Shown: positions 9,158 through 18,939 of the stretch, piece after piece | How the letters are laid out: every line of letters begins with the position of its first letter | Position numbering within the stretch: position 1 is the stretch's first letter | Assembly (NCBI RefSeq): GCF_019237635.1 | Contig: NZ_JAFAGS010000145.1 | Coordinates: forward strand, 1 to 47,406 | Reading direction: 5' to 3' | Length of the DNA: 47,406 bases | DNA from: Pluralibacter sp. | GTDB taxonomy: Bacteria; Pseudomonadota; Gammaproteobacteria; Enterobacterales; Enterobacteriaceae | The notes under the pieces: model-generated | Seen by the model: the letters and a program-made list of their open reading frames with translations, nothing else | Told to the model about the DNA's origin: nothing | The model's database searches: none | Position numbers and translations under genes: made by a program

Positions 9158-9986
9158 GAAAAAGAAACGCGCTTTTCTGAAGTGGGCAGGGGGGAAATTC
9201 CCCCTGCTTAACGATATCGAAAAACATTTGCCGAAAGGCGAATGTCTTGTCGAGCCCTTCGTCGGGGCGGGATCGGTGTTCCTGAACACCGATTTTTCAC
9301 GTTATATCCTTGCCGATATCAACAGCGATCTCATTGATCTCTATAACATCGTTAAAACGCGCACCGACGAGTACATTACGGCGGCGCAAGCGATGTTCTC
9401 CCCGACAACGAACGATGCGGACATCTATTACCAGTTCCGCGACGAATTTAATCAAAGCCAGGACGCGTTTCGCCGCGCAGTGCTGTTTTTGTATCTGAAC
9501 CGCCACGGCTACAATGGCCTGTGCCGGTACAACCTCAAGGGTGAGTTCAACGTGCCGTTTGGCCGTTACAAGAAACCCTACTTCCCGGAAAGTGAGTTGC
9601 GCCACTTCGCACACAAAGCCCAGAACGCGGAGTTTTACTGCGAGTCCTACGAAGCGTGTATGCAGCGTGCCGAAGCGCAGTCGGTTGTCTATTGTGATCC
9701 GCCGTATGCACCGTTGTCGGCAACGGCCAACTTTACGGCTTATCACACTAATAGCTTTAGTTTGGATCAGCAGAAACAACTGGCGCAGCATGCTGAAGCC
9801 CTGGTGGCGAAAAAGATTCCGGTACTGATTTCGAACCACCGTACTCCGGAAACGGAGGAGTGGTATAAAAATGCTGAGAAGCACGTCGTGAAGGTACGAC
9901 GTAGCATCAGCAGTAATGGCGGCACGCGTAAGAAGGTGGATGAACTGCTGGCGCTGTATCGCCCGGCCACCAAAAGCAAAAAATAG
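9156..9986 (+). CDS. dam: DNA adenine methyltransferase (GATC)
   Basis: Dam methylates the adenine of GATC using S-adenosylmethionine and so marks strands for mismatch repair and times replication initiation. It is a D12-class N6-adenine methyltransferase. The SAM-binding motif [10 protein letters not shown] is at residues 33-42 and the catalytic DPPY motif is at 181-184. The N-terminal FLKWAGGK segment is typical. Length is 276 residues (278 in E. coli). No convincing Shine-Dalgarno sequence precedes the ATG, and its first two bases fall in a long-range inverted repeat, which may keep Dam synthesis low. Confidence 0.97.
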   Translation: MKKKRAFLKWAGGKFPLLNDIEKHLPKGECLVEPFVGAGSVFLNTDFSRYILADINSDLIDLYNIVKTRTDEYITAAQAMFSPTTNDADIYYQFRDEFNQSQDAFRRAVLFLYLNRHGYNGLCRYNLKGEFNVPFGRYKKPYFPESELRHFAHKAQNAEFYCESYEACMQRAEAQSVVYCDPPYAPLSATANFTAYHTNSFSLDQQKQLAQHAEALVAKKIPVLISNHRTPETEEWYKNAEKHVVKVRRSISSNGGTRKKVDELLALYRPATKSKK

Positions 9987-10003
9987 TTTTCAAGGAGATG
10001 CGG

Positions 10004-10681
10004 ATGAAACAGTTTTTGATTGCCCCTTCAATTCTGTCGGCCGACTTCGCCCGCCTGGGTGAAGATACTGCGAAAGTGCTGGCGGCAGGTGCGGATGTGG
10101 TGCATTTCGATGTGATGGATAACCACTACGTTCCTAACCTGACCGTCGGCCCGATGGTGCTGAAATCACTGCGTAAATACGGCATCACTGCGCCGATTGA
10201 CGTTCACCTGATGGTGAAACCGGTCGATCGCATCATTCCTGATTTTACCGCGGCTGGCGCCAGTATCATTACCTTCCATCCGGAGGCCTCTGAGCACGTT
10301 GACCGTTCGCTGCAACTGATTAAAGAACACGGTTGTAAAGCGGGCCTGGTCTTTAACCCGGCGACGCCGCTGAGCTATCTGGACTACGTGATGGATAAGC
10401 TGGACGTGATTTTGCTGATGTCGGTGAACCCGGGCTTCGGCGGGCAATCTTTCATTGCGCAGACGCTGGATAAACTGCGTGAAGTGCGCCGCCGCATTGA
10501 CGAATCCGGCTATGATATTCGCCTCGAAGTGGATGGCGGTGTTAAAGTGAGCAACATTGCAGAAATCGCCTCGGCAGGCGCCGATATGTTTGTCGCAGGT
10601 TCCGCTATCTTCGATCAGCCTGACTACAAGAAAGTGGTTGATGAAATGCGCCGTGAACTGGCAAAGGTAAGTCATGAGTAA
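10004..10681 (+). CDS. rpe: Ribulose-phosphate 3-epimerase
   Basis: Rpe interconverts ribulose 5-phosphate and xylulose 5-phosphate in the pentose phosphate pathway. It is a metal-dependent TIM barrel. Visible metal-binding positions are His34 and Asp36 (VVHFDVMD), His68 (IDVHLM) and the Asp of [17 protein letters not shown] is the phosphate-gripping loop. I chose the second ATG at 10004 because AAGGAG lies 6 nt upstream. This gives 225 residues, as in E. coli; ATG 9998 is directly against the ribosome site. It overlaps gph by 8 nt. Confidence 0.96.
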   Translation: MKQFLIAPSILSADFARLGEDTAKVLAAGADVVHFDVMDNHYVPNLTVGPMVLKSLRKYGITAPIDVHLMVKPVDRIIPDFTAAGASIITFHPEASEHVDRSLQLIKEHGCKAGLVFNPATPLSYLDYVMDKLDVILLMSVNPGFGGQSFIAQTLDKLREVRRRIDESGYDIRLEVDGGVKVSNIAEIASAGADMFVAGSAIFDQPDYKKVVDEMRRELAKVSHE

Positions 10682-11435
10682 ATTACAGGCAATTCGGGGT
10701 ATCGCGTTCGACCTCGACGGTACGCTGGTGGATAGCGCGCCGGGTCTGACCGCGGCTGTGGACAGCGCGCTCTACGCGCTGGAACTGCCGACGGCGGGCG
10801 AAGAACGCGTAGTGACCTGGATTGGCAACGGCGCCGATGTGTTGATGGAACGCGCCTTGACCTGGGCGCGCCAGGAGCGTGCCGTTCAGCGCGCCGCGCA
10901 GGGGAAACCCTCCATCGACGGCGATGATATTCCAAAGCCTGAACAGCAGCGTATTTTGCGTAAGCTGTTTGACCGCTACTACGCTGAGTTTGCCGAAGAA
11001 GGCAGCTTCCTGTTCCCGGATGTCGCCGATACGCTGGGCGCGCTGCACGCCAAAGGTCTGCCGCTGGCGTTAGTGACCAACAAGCCGACGCCGTTTGTGG
11101 CGCCGCTGCTGGAAGCGCTGGATATCGCCAAATATTTCACCGTGGTCGTCGGTGGCGATGACGTGCAGAACAAAAAGCCGCACCCGGAACCGTTGTTGCT
11201 GGTGGCCGGAAAATTATCCATGAAACCGGAAGAGCTGCTCTTTGTCGGGGATTCGCGCAATGATATTCTCGCCGCTGCGGCGGCTGGCTGCTGCTCTGTC
11301 GGCCTGACCTACGGCTATAACTACGGCGAAGCGATTGCGCTCAGCAGTCCGGACTTCCTCTTTGACCGGTTTAACGATTTATTGCCCGCTCTCGGGCTCC
11401 CGCACAGTGAACATCAGGAATTGAAAAATGACTAA
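10674..11435 (+). CDS. gph: Phosphoglycolate phosphatase
   Basis: This HAD-superfamily phosphatase hydrolyses 2-phosphoglycolate, a product of repair of oxidatively damaged DNA ends. The nucleophile motif is [10 protein letters not shown] (residues 12-21). Motif II is LVTNKP, the motif III lysine is in KKPHPEP, and motif IV is FVGDSRNDI. Length is 253 residues (252 in E. coli). It overlaps both rpe and trpS by 8 nt, so the three are probably translationally coupled. Confidence 0.96.
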   Translation: MSKLQAIRGIAFDLDGTLVDSAPGLTAAVDSALYALELPTAGEERVVTWIGNGADVLMERALTWARQERAVQRAAQGKPSIDGDDIPKPEQQRILRKLFDRYYAEFAEEGSFLFPDVADTLGALHAKGLPLALVTNKPTPFVAPLLEALDIAKYFTVVVGGDDVQNKKPHPEPLLLVAGKLSMKPEELLFVGDSRNDILAAAAAGCCSVGLTYGYNYGEAIALSSPDFLFDRFNDLLPALGLPHSEHQELKND

Positions 11436-12432
11436 GCCCATCGTTTTTAGCGGCGCACAGCCTTCAGGTGAACTGACCATCGGTAACTATATGGGTGCGC
11501 TGCGTCAGTGGGTAAACATGCAGGACGACTACCACTGCATCTATTGCATCGTTGACCAGCATGCGATCACCGTGCGTCAGGACCCACAGGCGCTGCGTAA
11601 AGCGACGCTGGACACGCTGGCGCTGTACCTCGCCTGCGGCATCGACCCGGAAAAAAGCACCATTTTCGTTCAGTCTCACGTGCCGGAGCATGCGCAGCTG
11701 AGCTGGGCGTTGAACTGCTACACCTACTTCGGCGAACTGAGCCGCATGACGCAGTTTAAGGACAAATCTGCGCGCTATGCCGAAAACATCAACGCTGGTC
11801 TGTTCGATTACCCGGTGCTGATGGCGGCGGACATTCTGCTGTATCAGACCAACCAGGTGCCGGTCGGCGAAGACCAAAAACAGCATCTGGAGCTGAGCCG
11901 CGATATCGCACAGCGCTTTAACGCTATCTATGGCGATATTTTCAAAGTGCCAGAGCCGTTTATTCCGAAATCCGGCGCGCGCGTGATGTCCCTGCTGGAG
12001 CCGACGAAGAAGATGTCCAAGTCTGACGATAACCGCAACAACGTTATCGGCCTGCTGGAAGACCCGAAATCGGTCGTGAAGAAAATCAAACGCGCGGTGA
12101 CGGATTCCGACGAGCCGCCGGTGGTTCGCTACGACGTGCAGAACAAAGCGGGCGTATCCAACCTGCTGGATATTCTGTCCGGCGTCACCGGTAAGAGCAT
12201 TCCGGAGCTGGAGCAGCACTTCGAAGGCAAGATGTACGGCCACCTGAAGGGCGAAGTTGCCGATGCGGTATCCGGCATGCTGAGCGAGCTGCAGGATCGT
12301 TATAACCGCTACCGTAACGATGAAGCCTTCCTGAAGAGCGTCATGAAAGAGGGCGCCGCTAAAGCGCGTGCCCGCGCCTCTGAAACGCTGAACGCGGTGT
12401 ATGAAGCGATCGGTTTTGTGGCTCATCCGTAA
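11428..12432 (+). CDS. trpS: Tryptophanyl-tRNA synthetase
   Basis: This class I aminoacyl-tRNA synthetase charges tRNA-Trp. The HIGH-type signature is TIGN (residues 17-20, after QPSGEL), and the KMSKS loop is in [12 protein letters not shown] near residue 195. The protein has 334 residues, the usual length. [19 protein letters not shown] is the conserved central motif. It is the last gene of the aroK superoperon and is followed 24 nt after its stop codon by a strong intrinsic terminator. Confidence 0.98.
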   Translation: MTKPIVFSGAQPSGELTIGNYMGALRQWVNMQDDYHCIYCIVDQHAITVRQDPQALRKATLDTLALYLACGIDPEKSTIFVQSHVPEHAQLSWALNCYTYFGELSRMTQFKDKSARYAENINAGLFDYPVLMAADILLYQTNQVPVGEDQKQHLELSRDIAQRFNAIYGDIFKVPEPFIPKSGARVMSLLEPTKKMSKSDDNRNNVIGLLEDPKSVVKKIKRAVTDSDEPPVVRYDVQNKAGVSNLLDILSGVTGKSIPELEQHFEGKMYGHLKGEVADAVSGMLSELQDRYNRYRNDEAFLKSVMKEGAAKARARASETLNAVYEAIGFVAHP

Positions 12433-12456
12433 TGACGACGATGCGTTGTTAACTAG

Positions 12457-12486
12457 ACCGGGGTCTGCTCAGACCCCGGTTTTTTT
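12457..12486 (+). terminator. Rho-independent terminator after trpS
   Basis: A perfect 10-bp stem, ACCGGGGTCT (12457-12466) with AGACCCCGGT (12471-12480), has a GCTC loop and is followed by a run of T. It closes the aroK-trpS operon and separates it from yhfZ. Confidence 0.95.
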
Positions 12487-12525
12487 ATCCCTGGCGACTG
12501 GCTGAGGGATAAGCATTCTGTATTG

Positions 12526-12541
12526 TGTGACCCTATTCACC
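12526..12541 (+). promoter_or_regulatory. CRP-binding site upstream of the yhf operon
   Basis: TGTGA-CCCTAT-TCACC matches the CRP consensus TGTGA-N6-TCACA at 9 of 10 defined positions. Its centre is 12533.5. With a TATAAA -10 candidate at 12587-12592 the start would be near 12599, about 65 nt downstream, compatible with class I activation. The CRP match is seen; control of the operon is inferred. Confidence 0.65.
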
Positions 12542-12579
12542 CTTTGCATGATTGGGGCTTGTGCCTTATCAACATTTTG

Positions 12580-12599
12580 TTGAAGATATAAATATTCAA
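12580..12599 (+). promoter_or_regulatory. Candidate operator overlapping the yhfZ -10 region
   Basis: This 20-bp imperfect palindrome (TTGAA at the left end, TTCAA at the right, 16 of 20 positions symmetric) overlaps the TATAAA -10 candidate. It contains AAATATTCA, which recurs in the palindrome before yhfX. The octamer TGAAGATA also occurs twice, at 12581 and 12605. A plausible ligand is the operon's own regulator YhfZ. Confidence 0.45.
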
Positions 12600-12616
12600 A
12601 ATACTGAAGATAAAAG

Positions 12617-13522
12617 ATGCGCCGGACGTTTATAAAAAAAGAAGGAATGACGTTAACCACGCTGGCTCGCTATTTGCTGGGGCAAGAGCGCGGTAACCGA
12701 TTAAAAACCATAGAGGAACTGGCTGGCGAATGCGGTACGTCCGTTGGGCTGACGCAGGCTGCCCTGAAAACGCTGGAATCGGCAGGCGCAATTCGCATTG
12801 AGCGCCGGGGGCGCAATGGCAGCTTTCTTGTGGATATGGACAACAAGGCGCTGCTGACGCATCTGGATATCAGCAATGTGGTCTGCGCGATGCCGCTGCC
12901 CTATACGCGGCTGTATGAAGGTCTGGCAAGCGGGCTAAAAGCGCAGTTTGAGGATATCCCATTCTATTACGCCCATATGCGTGGGGCCGATATTCGCGTG
13001 GAATGTTTGCTGAACGGTGTATACGACATGGCGGTGGTGTCGCGGCTGGCGGCAGAAAGCTATCTGACGCAAAACGGCCTGCATATCGCGCTGGCGCTGG
13101 GACCGCATACCTACGTCGGCGAGCATAAGCTGATTTGCCGCAAGGGAGAAGCGGATAGCGTCAAGCGCGTCGGGCTCGATAACCGTTCTGCGGACCAGAA
13201 GATTATGACTGAAGTCTACTTCGCGGGTCGCCCTGTTGAACGTGTTGATCTCTCGTACCATGAGAGTTTGCCGCGCATCGTGAAGGGCGATATTGACGCC
13301 GTTATCTGGAACGTCGCCGCCGAGGCCGAGTTGACGATGTTAGGACTTGAGGCCATCGCGTTACGGGAAGAGTCGCCGTTCTTGCAGGCGACCGAGGCGG
13401 TTATCTTAACGCGTGCCGATGATTATCCCATGCAGCAGTTGATCAGGGCGGTGGTGGATGAAAACGCACTGCTGGCGCACCAGCAACGCGTGGTGAACGG
13501 CGAGCAGGAACCCAGTTATTAA
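12617..13522 (+). CDS. yhfZ: YhfZ, winged-helix transcriptional regulator with a ligand-binding domain
   Basis: The N-terminal ~75 residues form a GntR-like winged helix-turn-helix: LKTIEELAGECGTSVGLTQ (about 29-47), then ALKTLESAGAIRIERRGRNGSF as the recognition and wing region. The rest (about 85-301) resembles a type 2 periplasmic-binding-like fold, probably an effector sensor. Length is 301 residues, as in E. coli YhfZ. It is the first gene of the yhf operon and likely autoregulates it. The start ATG at 12617 has no clear Shine-Dalgarno site, but the N-terminus MRRTFIKKEG matches the E. coli homologue. The ligand is unknown. Confidence 0.88.
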   Translation: MRRTFIKKEGMTLTTLARYLLGQERGNRLKTIEELAGECGTSVGLTQAALKTLESAGAIRIERRGRNGSFLVDMDNKALLTHLDISNVVCAMPLPYTRLYEGLASGLKAQFEDIPFYYAHMRGADIRVECLLNGVYDMAVVSRLAAESYLTQNGLHIALALGPHTYVGEHKLICRKGEADSVKRVGLDNRSADQKIMTEVYFAGRPVERVDLSYHESLPRIVKGDIDAVIWNVAAEAELTMLGLEAIALREESPFLQATEAVILTRADDYPMQQLIRAVVDENALLAHQQRVVNGEQEPSY

Positions 13523-13538
13523 GATGAAGGCGAATGAG

Positions 13539-13901
13539 ATGGAGAACAGGCTCAATCTGCTGTGTGAAGCAGGCGTCATCGATAGCGATATTCGTAGCGG
13601 CATGCTGAAGGTGGTGAAACGGTTGGATGCGGAGTGGCGGCTTCCGGTCTATAGCGAACAGGGGGAGATGGCGATAACCCACATGGCCAATGCGCTGATG
13701 CGCAGCCGTCGCGGGGAGGTCATCGCGCCGCTTGACGGCGATATCCTGCAGGAGATCAGACTCTCCAGCCTCTGGTCTCGGGTACATCAGGCGCATTGCG
13801 CCCTGCTGCAGGAGTTCGCGGTTACCGTGCATGAAAATGAAGAGGGATATCTGCTGGCAAACCTGTACGGGTTGTGGCTGGTGAACAGCCCGGCGGAGTA
13901 A
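13539..13901 (+). CDS. yhfY: YhfY, stand-alone PRD (PTS regulation domain) protein
   Basis: This small protein of 120 residues from ATG 13539 is a single PTS-regulation domain. In BglG- and LevR-type regulators such domains are phosphorylated on histidines by the sugar phosphotransferase system. Candidate histidines are His48 (AITHMANALMR) and His98 (VTVHENEEGYLLANLYG), at the usual PRD positions. No DNA- or RNA-binding domain is attached. An upstream in-frame ATG at 13524 exists, but AAGG 8 nt before 13539 favours the shorter start. It sits between regulator yhfZ and the enzyme genes. Its partner is unknown. Confidence 0.82.
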   Translation: MENRLNLLCEAGVIDSDIRSGMLKVVKRLDAEWRLPVYSEQGEMAITHMANALMRSRRGEVIAPLDGDILQEIRLSSLWSRVHQAHCALLQEFAVTVHENEEGYLLANLYGLWLVNSPAE

Positions 13902-13926
13902 TTCGCTGATGTTGACGTTTTAAGTT

Positions 13927-13950
13927 AAATATTCAAAAAAATGAATATTT
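13927..13950 (+). promoter_or_regulatory. AT-rich palindrome upstream of yhfX
   Basis: AAATATTCA (13927-13935) and TGAATATTT (13942-13950) are perfect 9-bp inverted arms around six A residues. They lie in the 77-nt yhfY-yhfX gap, the longest gap inside the operon. The left arm plus the following bases (AAATATTCAAAA) is identical to 12590-12601 before yhfZ. It may be a second operator; it is too AT-rich to be a good terminator. Confidence 0.5.
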
Positions 13951-13978
13951 GTCTGGTTAATGGATATGGGGCAATACG

Positions 13979-15142
13979 ATGTTTGTTGATGCATTAAAGC
14001 GCCAGAACCCTGCACTCATCAGCGCTGCGCTTCGGCTATGGCAGCAGGGCAAAATAGCACCGGATAGCTGGGTCATTGACGTCGATCAGGTGCTGGAAAA
14101 TGGACGATTGCTGGTTGAGACCGCACGACGACACGGTATCACGCTGTACCTGATGACCAAGCAACTGGGGCGCAACCCCTGGCTTGCGCAGAAACTGCTG
14201 GCGCTTGGCTATCAGGGGATTGTGGCGGTGGACTACAAGGAAAGCCGGGTGATGCGTCGCGCGGGTCTGAAGGTGGCTCATCAGGGGCATCTGGTGCAAA
14301 TTCCTTCGGCGCAGGTTGAGGCGGTCGTCCGACAGGGGACTGAGGTCATTACGCTGTTCTCACTGGAGAAAGCCCGCGAGGTTTCCCGTGCTGCGGTGCG
14401 GGCAGGAATCACGCAGTCCGTGATGCTGAAAGTCTATGGTGAGCAGGATTTCCTCTACTCAGGGCAGGAGAGCGGTTTTGCGCTGTCGGAACTGACCGCC
14501 ACCGTAGAGGCGCTGCGCACGATGCCCGGAATTCGGCTGGTTGGCCTGACGCATTTCCCCTGCCTTCTTTGGGATGAGGCGCTGGGGGAAATTATGCCGA
14601 CGCCCAATTTGCACTCGCTGGTGCGCGCGCGTGACACGTTGCTGGCGCAGGGCGTGGCGTTAGAGCAATTAAATGCGCCGTCGGCGACCAGCTGTACATC
14701 ATTACCGCTGCTTGCCGGTTACGGTGTGACCCACTCTGAGCCCGGACACGCGCTGACGGGGACGATTCCGGCCAACCAGCGTGGCTGTCAGCCCGAGCGT
14801 ATCGCCATGCTTTGGCTGAGCGAGATCTCGCATCATTTTCGCGGCCGCAGCTACTGCTATGGCGGTGGCTATTATCGTCGCGGTCATGCCCGAAATGCGC
14901 TGGTGTTTACATCGGGACGCGACAGCGCCTGCGAGGCGCATCTTGGGACTCTCGACGACAGCAGCATCGACTACTACCTGCCGCTTGAAGGCGACTATCC
15001 GGTGGGGAGTGCGGTTCTTCTCTGTTTTCGTACGCAGATCTTTGTGACCCGCAGCGATGTGGTGCTGGTTTGCGGGATACAGCAGGGCGAGCCGCATATC
15101 GCGGCGCGGTATGACAGTCTCGGCAATAGTCTGGAGGCGTAA
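13979..15142 (+). CDS. yhfX: YhfX, PLP-dependent alanine-racemase-like enzyme
   Basis: This is a fold-type III PLP enzyme related to the alanine racemase N-terminal domain. The expected PLP lysine is Lys61 in [11 protein letters not shown], after the strand [15 protein letters not shown]. Length is 387 residues. The reaction is not known; a racemase or another PLP reaction on an amino-group substrate is inferred from the fold. Its stop overlaps the yhfW start (TAATG), so the two are probably coupled. The C-terminal half contains a Cys/Tyr-rich segment ([19 protein letters not shown]) conserved in YhfX proteins. Confidence 0.86.
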   Translation: MFVDALKRQNPALISAALRLWQQGKIAPDSWVIDVDQVLENGRLLVETARRHGITLYLMTKQLGRNPWLAQKLLALGYQGIVAVDYKESRVMRRAGLKVAHQGHLVQIPSAQVEAVVRQGTEVITLFSLEKAREVSRAAVRAGITQSVMLKVYGEQDFLYSGQESGFALSELTATVEALRTMPGIRLVGLTHFPCLLWDEALGEIMPTPNLHSLVRARDTLLAQGVALEQLNAPSATSCTSLPLLAGYGVTHSEPGHALTGTIPANQRGCQPERIAMLWLSEISHHFRGRSYCYGGGYYRRGHARNALVFTSGRDSACEAHLGTLDDSSIDYYLPLEGDYPVGSAVLLCFRTQIFVTRSDVVLVCGIQQGEPHIAARYDSLGNSLEA

Positions 15143-16374
15143 TGGCGCGATTCGTGGTGGTGGTGGTAGACAGCTTCGGCGTTGGCGCAATGGCGGACGT
15201 ACCGCAGGTTCGCCCCCAGGACATCGGCGCAAACACCTGCGGGCATATTCTGGAAGCCTTTCCCGCGCTATGTCTGCCGACACTGGAGACGTTGGGGCTG
15301 ATCAATGCGCTCGGCTATGCGCCCGGCGTGATGCAGCCATCTCCTGACGCCGTCTGGGGCGTGGCTGAGCTACAGCATGAGGGGGGCGATACGTTCATGG
15401 GACACCAGGAGATTCTCGGCACCCGGCCGCGCACGCCCCTGCGCATGCCTTTTAGCACGGTCATCGATAAGGTTGAATCGGCGCTTCGCGCGGCGGGCTG
15501 GCGCACGGAACGGCACGGCGAGAGATTGTCGTGGCTGTTGGTGGATGGGGCTGTGGCAGTGGGGGATAACCTTGAGGCCGATCTGGGTCAGGTCTACAAC
15601 ATTACCGGCAACCTCAGTGAGAAAAACTTCGATGAGGTGAAAGCCATTGGCCGTGCGGTGCGTGAACAGGTCGAGGTTGGCCGCGTTATCGCTTTTGGCG
15701 GGAAGCTTGCCAGCACGCGGCAAATTCTGGAGGCCGTCGAGGAAAAAGAGGGGCGTTATGTGGGGATCAACGCGCCGCGTTCGGGGGTGTATCAGCACGG
15801 TTTCCAGGTCGCGCACATGGGGTATGGCGTGGACGAGACGGTGCAGGTTCCGGCCCGCCTTCATGACTGCGGCATCATGACCGTATTGGTTGGCAAAGTG
15901 GCGGATATCGTCAGCAACCCGCATGGCGAAAGCTGGCAGAACGTCGTGGATAGCCAGCGCATTATGGCGATAACGCGTCAGGCTTTCGCCGCCAGGGAAA
16001 CGGTTTTTATCTGCACCAATATTCAGGAAACGGATCTCGCGGGACACGCCCAGGACACCGCCCGCTATGCCGACAGGCTGCAACTGGTCGACCGCGAACT
16101 GGCTTGGCTTATTGAGGCGATGACGCCCGATGACTGTCTGGTGGTGATGGCGGACCACGGCAACGACCCCACCATCGGGCACAGCAAACATACCCGTGAA
16201 AAGGTCCCACTACTTATCTGGCAACCCGGGCAGGCTCCTGCCGGGCTGGGTCTGCGCGCCACGTTGTCTGATGTCGGCGCTACCGTCTGCGCGTTTTTTG
16301 GCGCCGAGGCGCCCGAAAATGGCCGCTCTTTTCTTCCGCTCATTACGTCCGTGAGGAATTCGAAAGATGATTGA
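15142..16374 (+). CDS. yhfW: YhfW, phosphopentomutase-like metalloenzyme
   Basis: This alkaline phosphatase-superfamily protein resembles phosphopentomutase (DeoB). Metal and catalytic residues can be read: Asp10 ([13 protein letters not shown]), Thr84 ([11 protein letters not shown], where DeoB carries its phosphorylated Thr), [10 protein letters not shown] near residues 296-304, MADHGNDP near 337-343 and GHSKHT near 346-351. At 410 residues it is close to E. coli YhfW (408). It probably shifts or transfers phosphate on a sugar, but the substrate is unknown. It overlaps yhfX by 1 nt and php by 8 nt. Confidence 0.86.
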   Translation: MARFVVVVVDSFGVGAMADVPQVRPQDIGANTCGHILEAFPALCLPTLETLGLINALGYAPGVMQPSPDAVWGVAELQHEGGDTFMGHQEILGTRPRTPLRMPFSTVIDKVESALRAAGWRTERHGERLSWLLVDGAVAVGDNLEADLGQVYNITGNLSEKNFDEVKAIGRAVREQVEVGRVIAFGGKLASTRQILEAVEEKEGRYVGINAPRSGVYQHGFQVAHMGYGVDETVQVPARLHDCGIMTVLVGKVADIVSNPHGESWQNVVDSQRIMAITRQAFAARETVFICTNIQETDLAGHAQDTARYADRLQLVDRELAWLIEAMTPDDCLVVMADHGNDPTIGHSKHTREKVPLLIWQPGQAPAGLGLRATLSDVGATVCAFFGAEAPENGRSFLPLITSVRNSKDD

Positions 16375-17257
16375 TCCCTCTGGCTACACCTATGCTCACG
16401 AGCACCTGCATATTGATTTATCGGGTTTTAAAGGCGGCATCGATTGCCGTCTGGATCAGTACGCGCTCATTCGTGACGAAATGCACATGCTGATGCAGCG
16501 TGGGGTGCGCAATATCGTTGAAATGACCAACCGCTACATGGGGCGTAATCCACCGTTTTTGCTGGATTTAATGCGCGATACCGGCATCAACGTGATTGCC
16601 TGCACCGGGTATTACCAGCACGCGTTCTTTCCTGAGCATGTCGCAGAGCGCTCTGTTCGGCAGCTGGCGCAGGAGATGATCGATGAGATAGAAATCGGCA
16701 TTGACGACACCGGACTGAAAGCGGGCGTTATAGGTGAAATCGGCTCCAGTGAAGGCGTTATCACCGAGCTTGAGGAAAAGGTGTTTTATGCCGCCGCCGT
16801 GGCGCACCACGAAACGGGGCGTCCTGTTTCAACCCACACCTCTTTCAGCACGATGGGGCTTGAGCAGATTGCGCTGTTGAAAAAATACCGCGTGGATCTC
16901 TCCCAGGTGGTGATCGGTCATTGTGACCTGAAAGACAACCTCGACAACATTCTGCGCATGATCGACTCGGGCGCGTATGTGCAGTTCGACACTATCGGTA
17001 AAAACAACTACTACCCCGACGAAAAACGCATCCAGATGCTGAACGCGCTGCGCGAGCGCGGGCTATTGGGGCAGGTGATGCTGTCGATGGACGTAACGCG
17101 GCGTTCTCACCTGAAGGCTAATGGCGGTAATGGTTACGACTATCTGCTGACGACCTTTGTACCGCAACTTCATCAGGCCGGATTTAGCCAGGCTGATGTG
17201 GACCTGATGCTACGGGATAACCCTGCTCGTTTTTTTAAGTCAAGGATAACAAGATGA
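16367..17257 (+). CDS. php: Php, phosphotriesterase-homology protein (amidohydrolase superfamily)
   Basis: This is a (beta/alpha)8 amidohydrolase with the complete binuclear metal site of the phosphotriesterase family. His11 and His13 lie in AHEHLH, bridging Glu124 in VIGEIG, His157 in STHTSF, His185 in VIGHCD and Asp242 in SMDVTR. Related family members hydrolyse lactones, including phosphorylated sugar lactones, or esters; the substrate of this one is unknown. Length is 296 residues (292 in E. coli). It overlaps yhfW by 8 nt and yhfU by 4 nt. Confidence 0.92.
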   Translation: MIDPSGYTYAHEHLHIDLSGFKGGIDCRLDQYALIRDEMHMLMQRGVRNIVEMTNRYMGRNPPFLLDLMRDTGINVIACTGYYQHAFFPEHVAERSVRQLAQEMIDEIEIGIDDTGLKAGVIGEIGSSEGVITELEEKVFYAAAVAHHETGRPVSTHTSFSTMGLEQIALLKKYRVDLSQVVIGHCDLKDNLDNILRMIDSGAYVQFDTIGKNNYYPDEKRIQMLNALRERGLLGQVMLSMDVTRRSHLKANGGNGYDYLLTTFVPQLHQAGFSQADVDLMLRDNPARFFKSRITR

Positions 17258-17607
17258 AAAAGATTGGCGTTGCTGGCTTACAGCGTGAACAGATTAAGAA
17301 AACTATCGAAACCACGGCACCTGGCTGTTTTGAGGTGTTCATTTACAACGATATGGAAGCGGCGATGAAGGTGAAATCCGGCCAGCTGGATTACTACATC
17401 GGTGCCTGTAACACCGGCGCTGGCGCGGCCCTGTCGATTGCCATTGCGGTGATTGGGTTTAACAAGAGCTGCACCATCGCCAAACCGGGTATTAAGGCGA
17501 AAGACGAACTTATCGCAAAAATGGTCGCGGAAGGGAAAGTGGCCTTTGGCCTCTCCGTTGAGCACGTTGAGCATGCGATACCTCTGCTTATCAAACACTT
17601 AAAATAA
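17254..17607 (+). CDS. yhfU: YhfU, DUF2620 protein
   Basis: This 117-residue cytoplasmic alpha/beta protein belongs to DUF2620 and is found almost only in yhf-type operons. It has a conserved GACNTGAGAALSIAIAVIG glycine-rich segment (about residues 50-69) that could bind a phosphate or nucleotide. No catalytic signature is recognised. It overlaps php by 4 nt (ATGA), and yhfT follows 13 nt later, so it is tightly co-translated with the hydrolase and the membrane protein. Its function is unknown. Confidence 0.85.
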   Translation: MKKIGVAGLQREQIKKTIETTAPGCFEVFIYNDMEAAMKVKSGQLDYYIGACNTGAGAALSIAIAVIGFNKSCTIAKPGIKAKDELIAKMVAEGKVAFGLSVEHVEHAIPLLIKHLK

Positions 17608-17620
17608 AAAAGGCTTACGT

Positions 17621-18925
17621 ATGGCGTTCTATATACAACTTATTGTGGTCGCCTGTCTGACCGGAATGACGTCGCTGCTGGCGCACCGTTCCGCCGCCGT
17701 TTTTCATGACGGTATCCGGCCCATTTTACCGCAGCTGATTGAGGGCTATATGAACCGCCGCGAGGCGGGGAGTATCGCCTTTGGCCTGAGCATTGGCTTT
17801 GTCGCGTCGGTTGGGATCTCGTTTACCCTGAAGACGGGGCTGCTCAATGCCTGGCTGCTATTTTTGCCGACGGATATTTTGGGTGTGCTGGCGGCTAACA
17901 GCATTCTGGCGTTTGGTATGGGGGCCGTGTGGGGCATCCTGATCCTGACCTGCCTGCTGCCGGTGAACCACCTGCTTACCGCGTTGCCTGTCGATGTGCT
18001 TGGTTCGTTAGGGGAACTGAGCTCACCGGTGGTGTCGGCGTTTGCGCTGTTTCCGCTGGTGGCGATTTTCTACCAGTTCGGCTGGAAAAGCGGGCTGGTT
18101 GCCGCCGTCATTGTGCTGATGACCCGCGTCGTGGTGGTGCGTTTCTTCCCGCACCTGAGCCCGGAGTCCATTGAGATCTTTGTCGGCATGGTGGTGCTGT
18201 TGGGCATTGCCATTACGCAGGATTTACGCCATCGCGGCCAGGGTGAAGATGGCGCCAGCGGTATGTCGGTGTTCGAGGAGCGAACCTCGCGCATTATTAA
18301 AAACCTACCGTATATCGCAATCGTAGGCGCGTTGATTGCCACCGTCGCCAGCATGAAAATTTTCGCCGGTAGCGAGGTCTCTATCTTTACGCTGGAAAAA
18401 GCCTATGCGGCGGGCGTTACGCCGGAACAATCGCAGTCGCTTATCCACCAGGCGGCGCTGGCTGAATTTATGCGCGGTTTGGGGTTTGTACCCATGATTG
18501 CGACGACCGCGCTGGCGACCGGCGTGTACGCGGTGGCGGGGTTTACTTTCGTTTATGCGGTAGGCTATCTGGTGCCAAACCCGTTGCTGGCGGCTGTACT
18601 TGGCGCGCTGGTGATTTCCGCAGAGGTTCTGCTGCTACGCTCTATCGGAAAATGGCTGGGGCGCTACCCGTCAGTGCGAAACGCCTCGGATAACATCCGT
18701 AACGCCATGAATATGCTGATGGAGCTGGCATTGCTGGTGGGCTCTATTTTCGCGGCGATCAAGATGGCAGGTTATACCGGTTTCTCCATTGCAGCGGCGC
18801 TGTATTTCTTCAACGAAGCGCTGGGACGTCCGGTACAAAAAATGGCAGCGCCAGTGGTGGCGGTGTTGATCACCGGCATCGTGCTGAACCTGCTGTACTG
18901 GCTTGGCTTATTTATTCCGGCATAA
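17621..18925 (+). CDS. yhfT: YhfT, polytopic membrane protein, probable transporter
   Basis: This is a 434-residue protein with about 10-12 hydrophobic segments, for example IQLIVVACLTGMTSLLA at the N-terminus and VAVLITGIVLNLLYWLGLF at the C-terminus. It belongs to the YhfT family, which is known only by sequence. It is the only membrane protein in the operon and so the obvious uptake route for the pathway's substrate, independent of a PTS permease. The transported compound is not known. Confidence 0.86.
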   Translation: MAFYIQLIVVACLTGMTSLLAHRSAAVFHDGIRPILPQLIEGYMNRREAGSIAFGLSIGFVASVGISFTLKTGLLNAWLLFLPTDILGVLAANSILAFGMGAVWGILILTCLLPVNHLLTALPVDVLGSLGELSSPVVSAFALFPLVAIFYQFGWKSGLVAAVIVLMTRVVVVRFFPHLSPESIEIFVGMVVLLGIAITQDLRHRGQGEDGASGMSVFEERTSRIIKNLPYIAIVGALIATVASMKIFAGSEVSIFTLEKAYAAGVTPEQSQSLIHQAALAEFMRGLGFVPMIATTALATGVYAVAGFTFVYAVGYLVPNPLLAAVLGALVISAEVLLLRSIGKWLGRYPSVRNASDNIRNAMNMLMELALLVGSIFAAIKMAGYTGFSIAAALYFFNEALGRPVQKMAAPVVAVLITGIVLNLLYWLGLFIPA

Positions 18926-18939
18926 GGTTCAGATAACGC

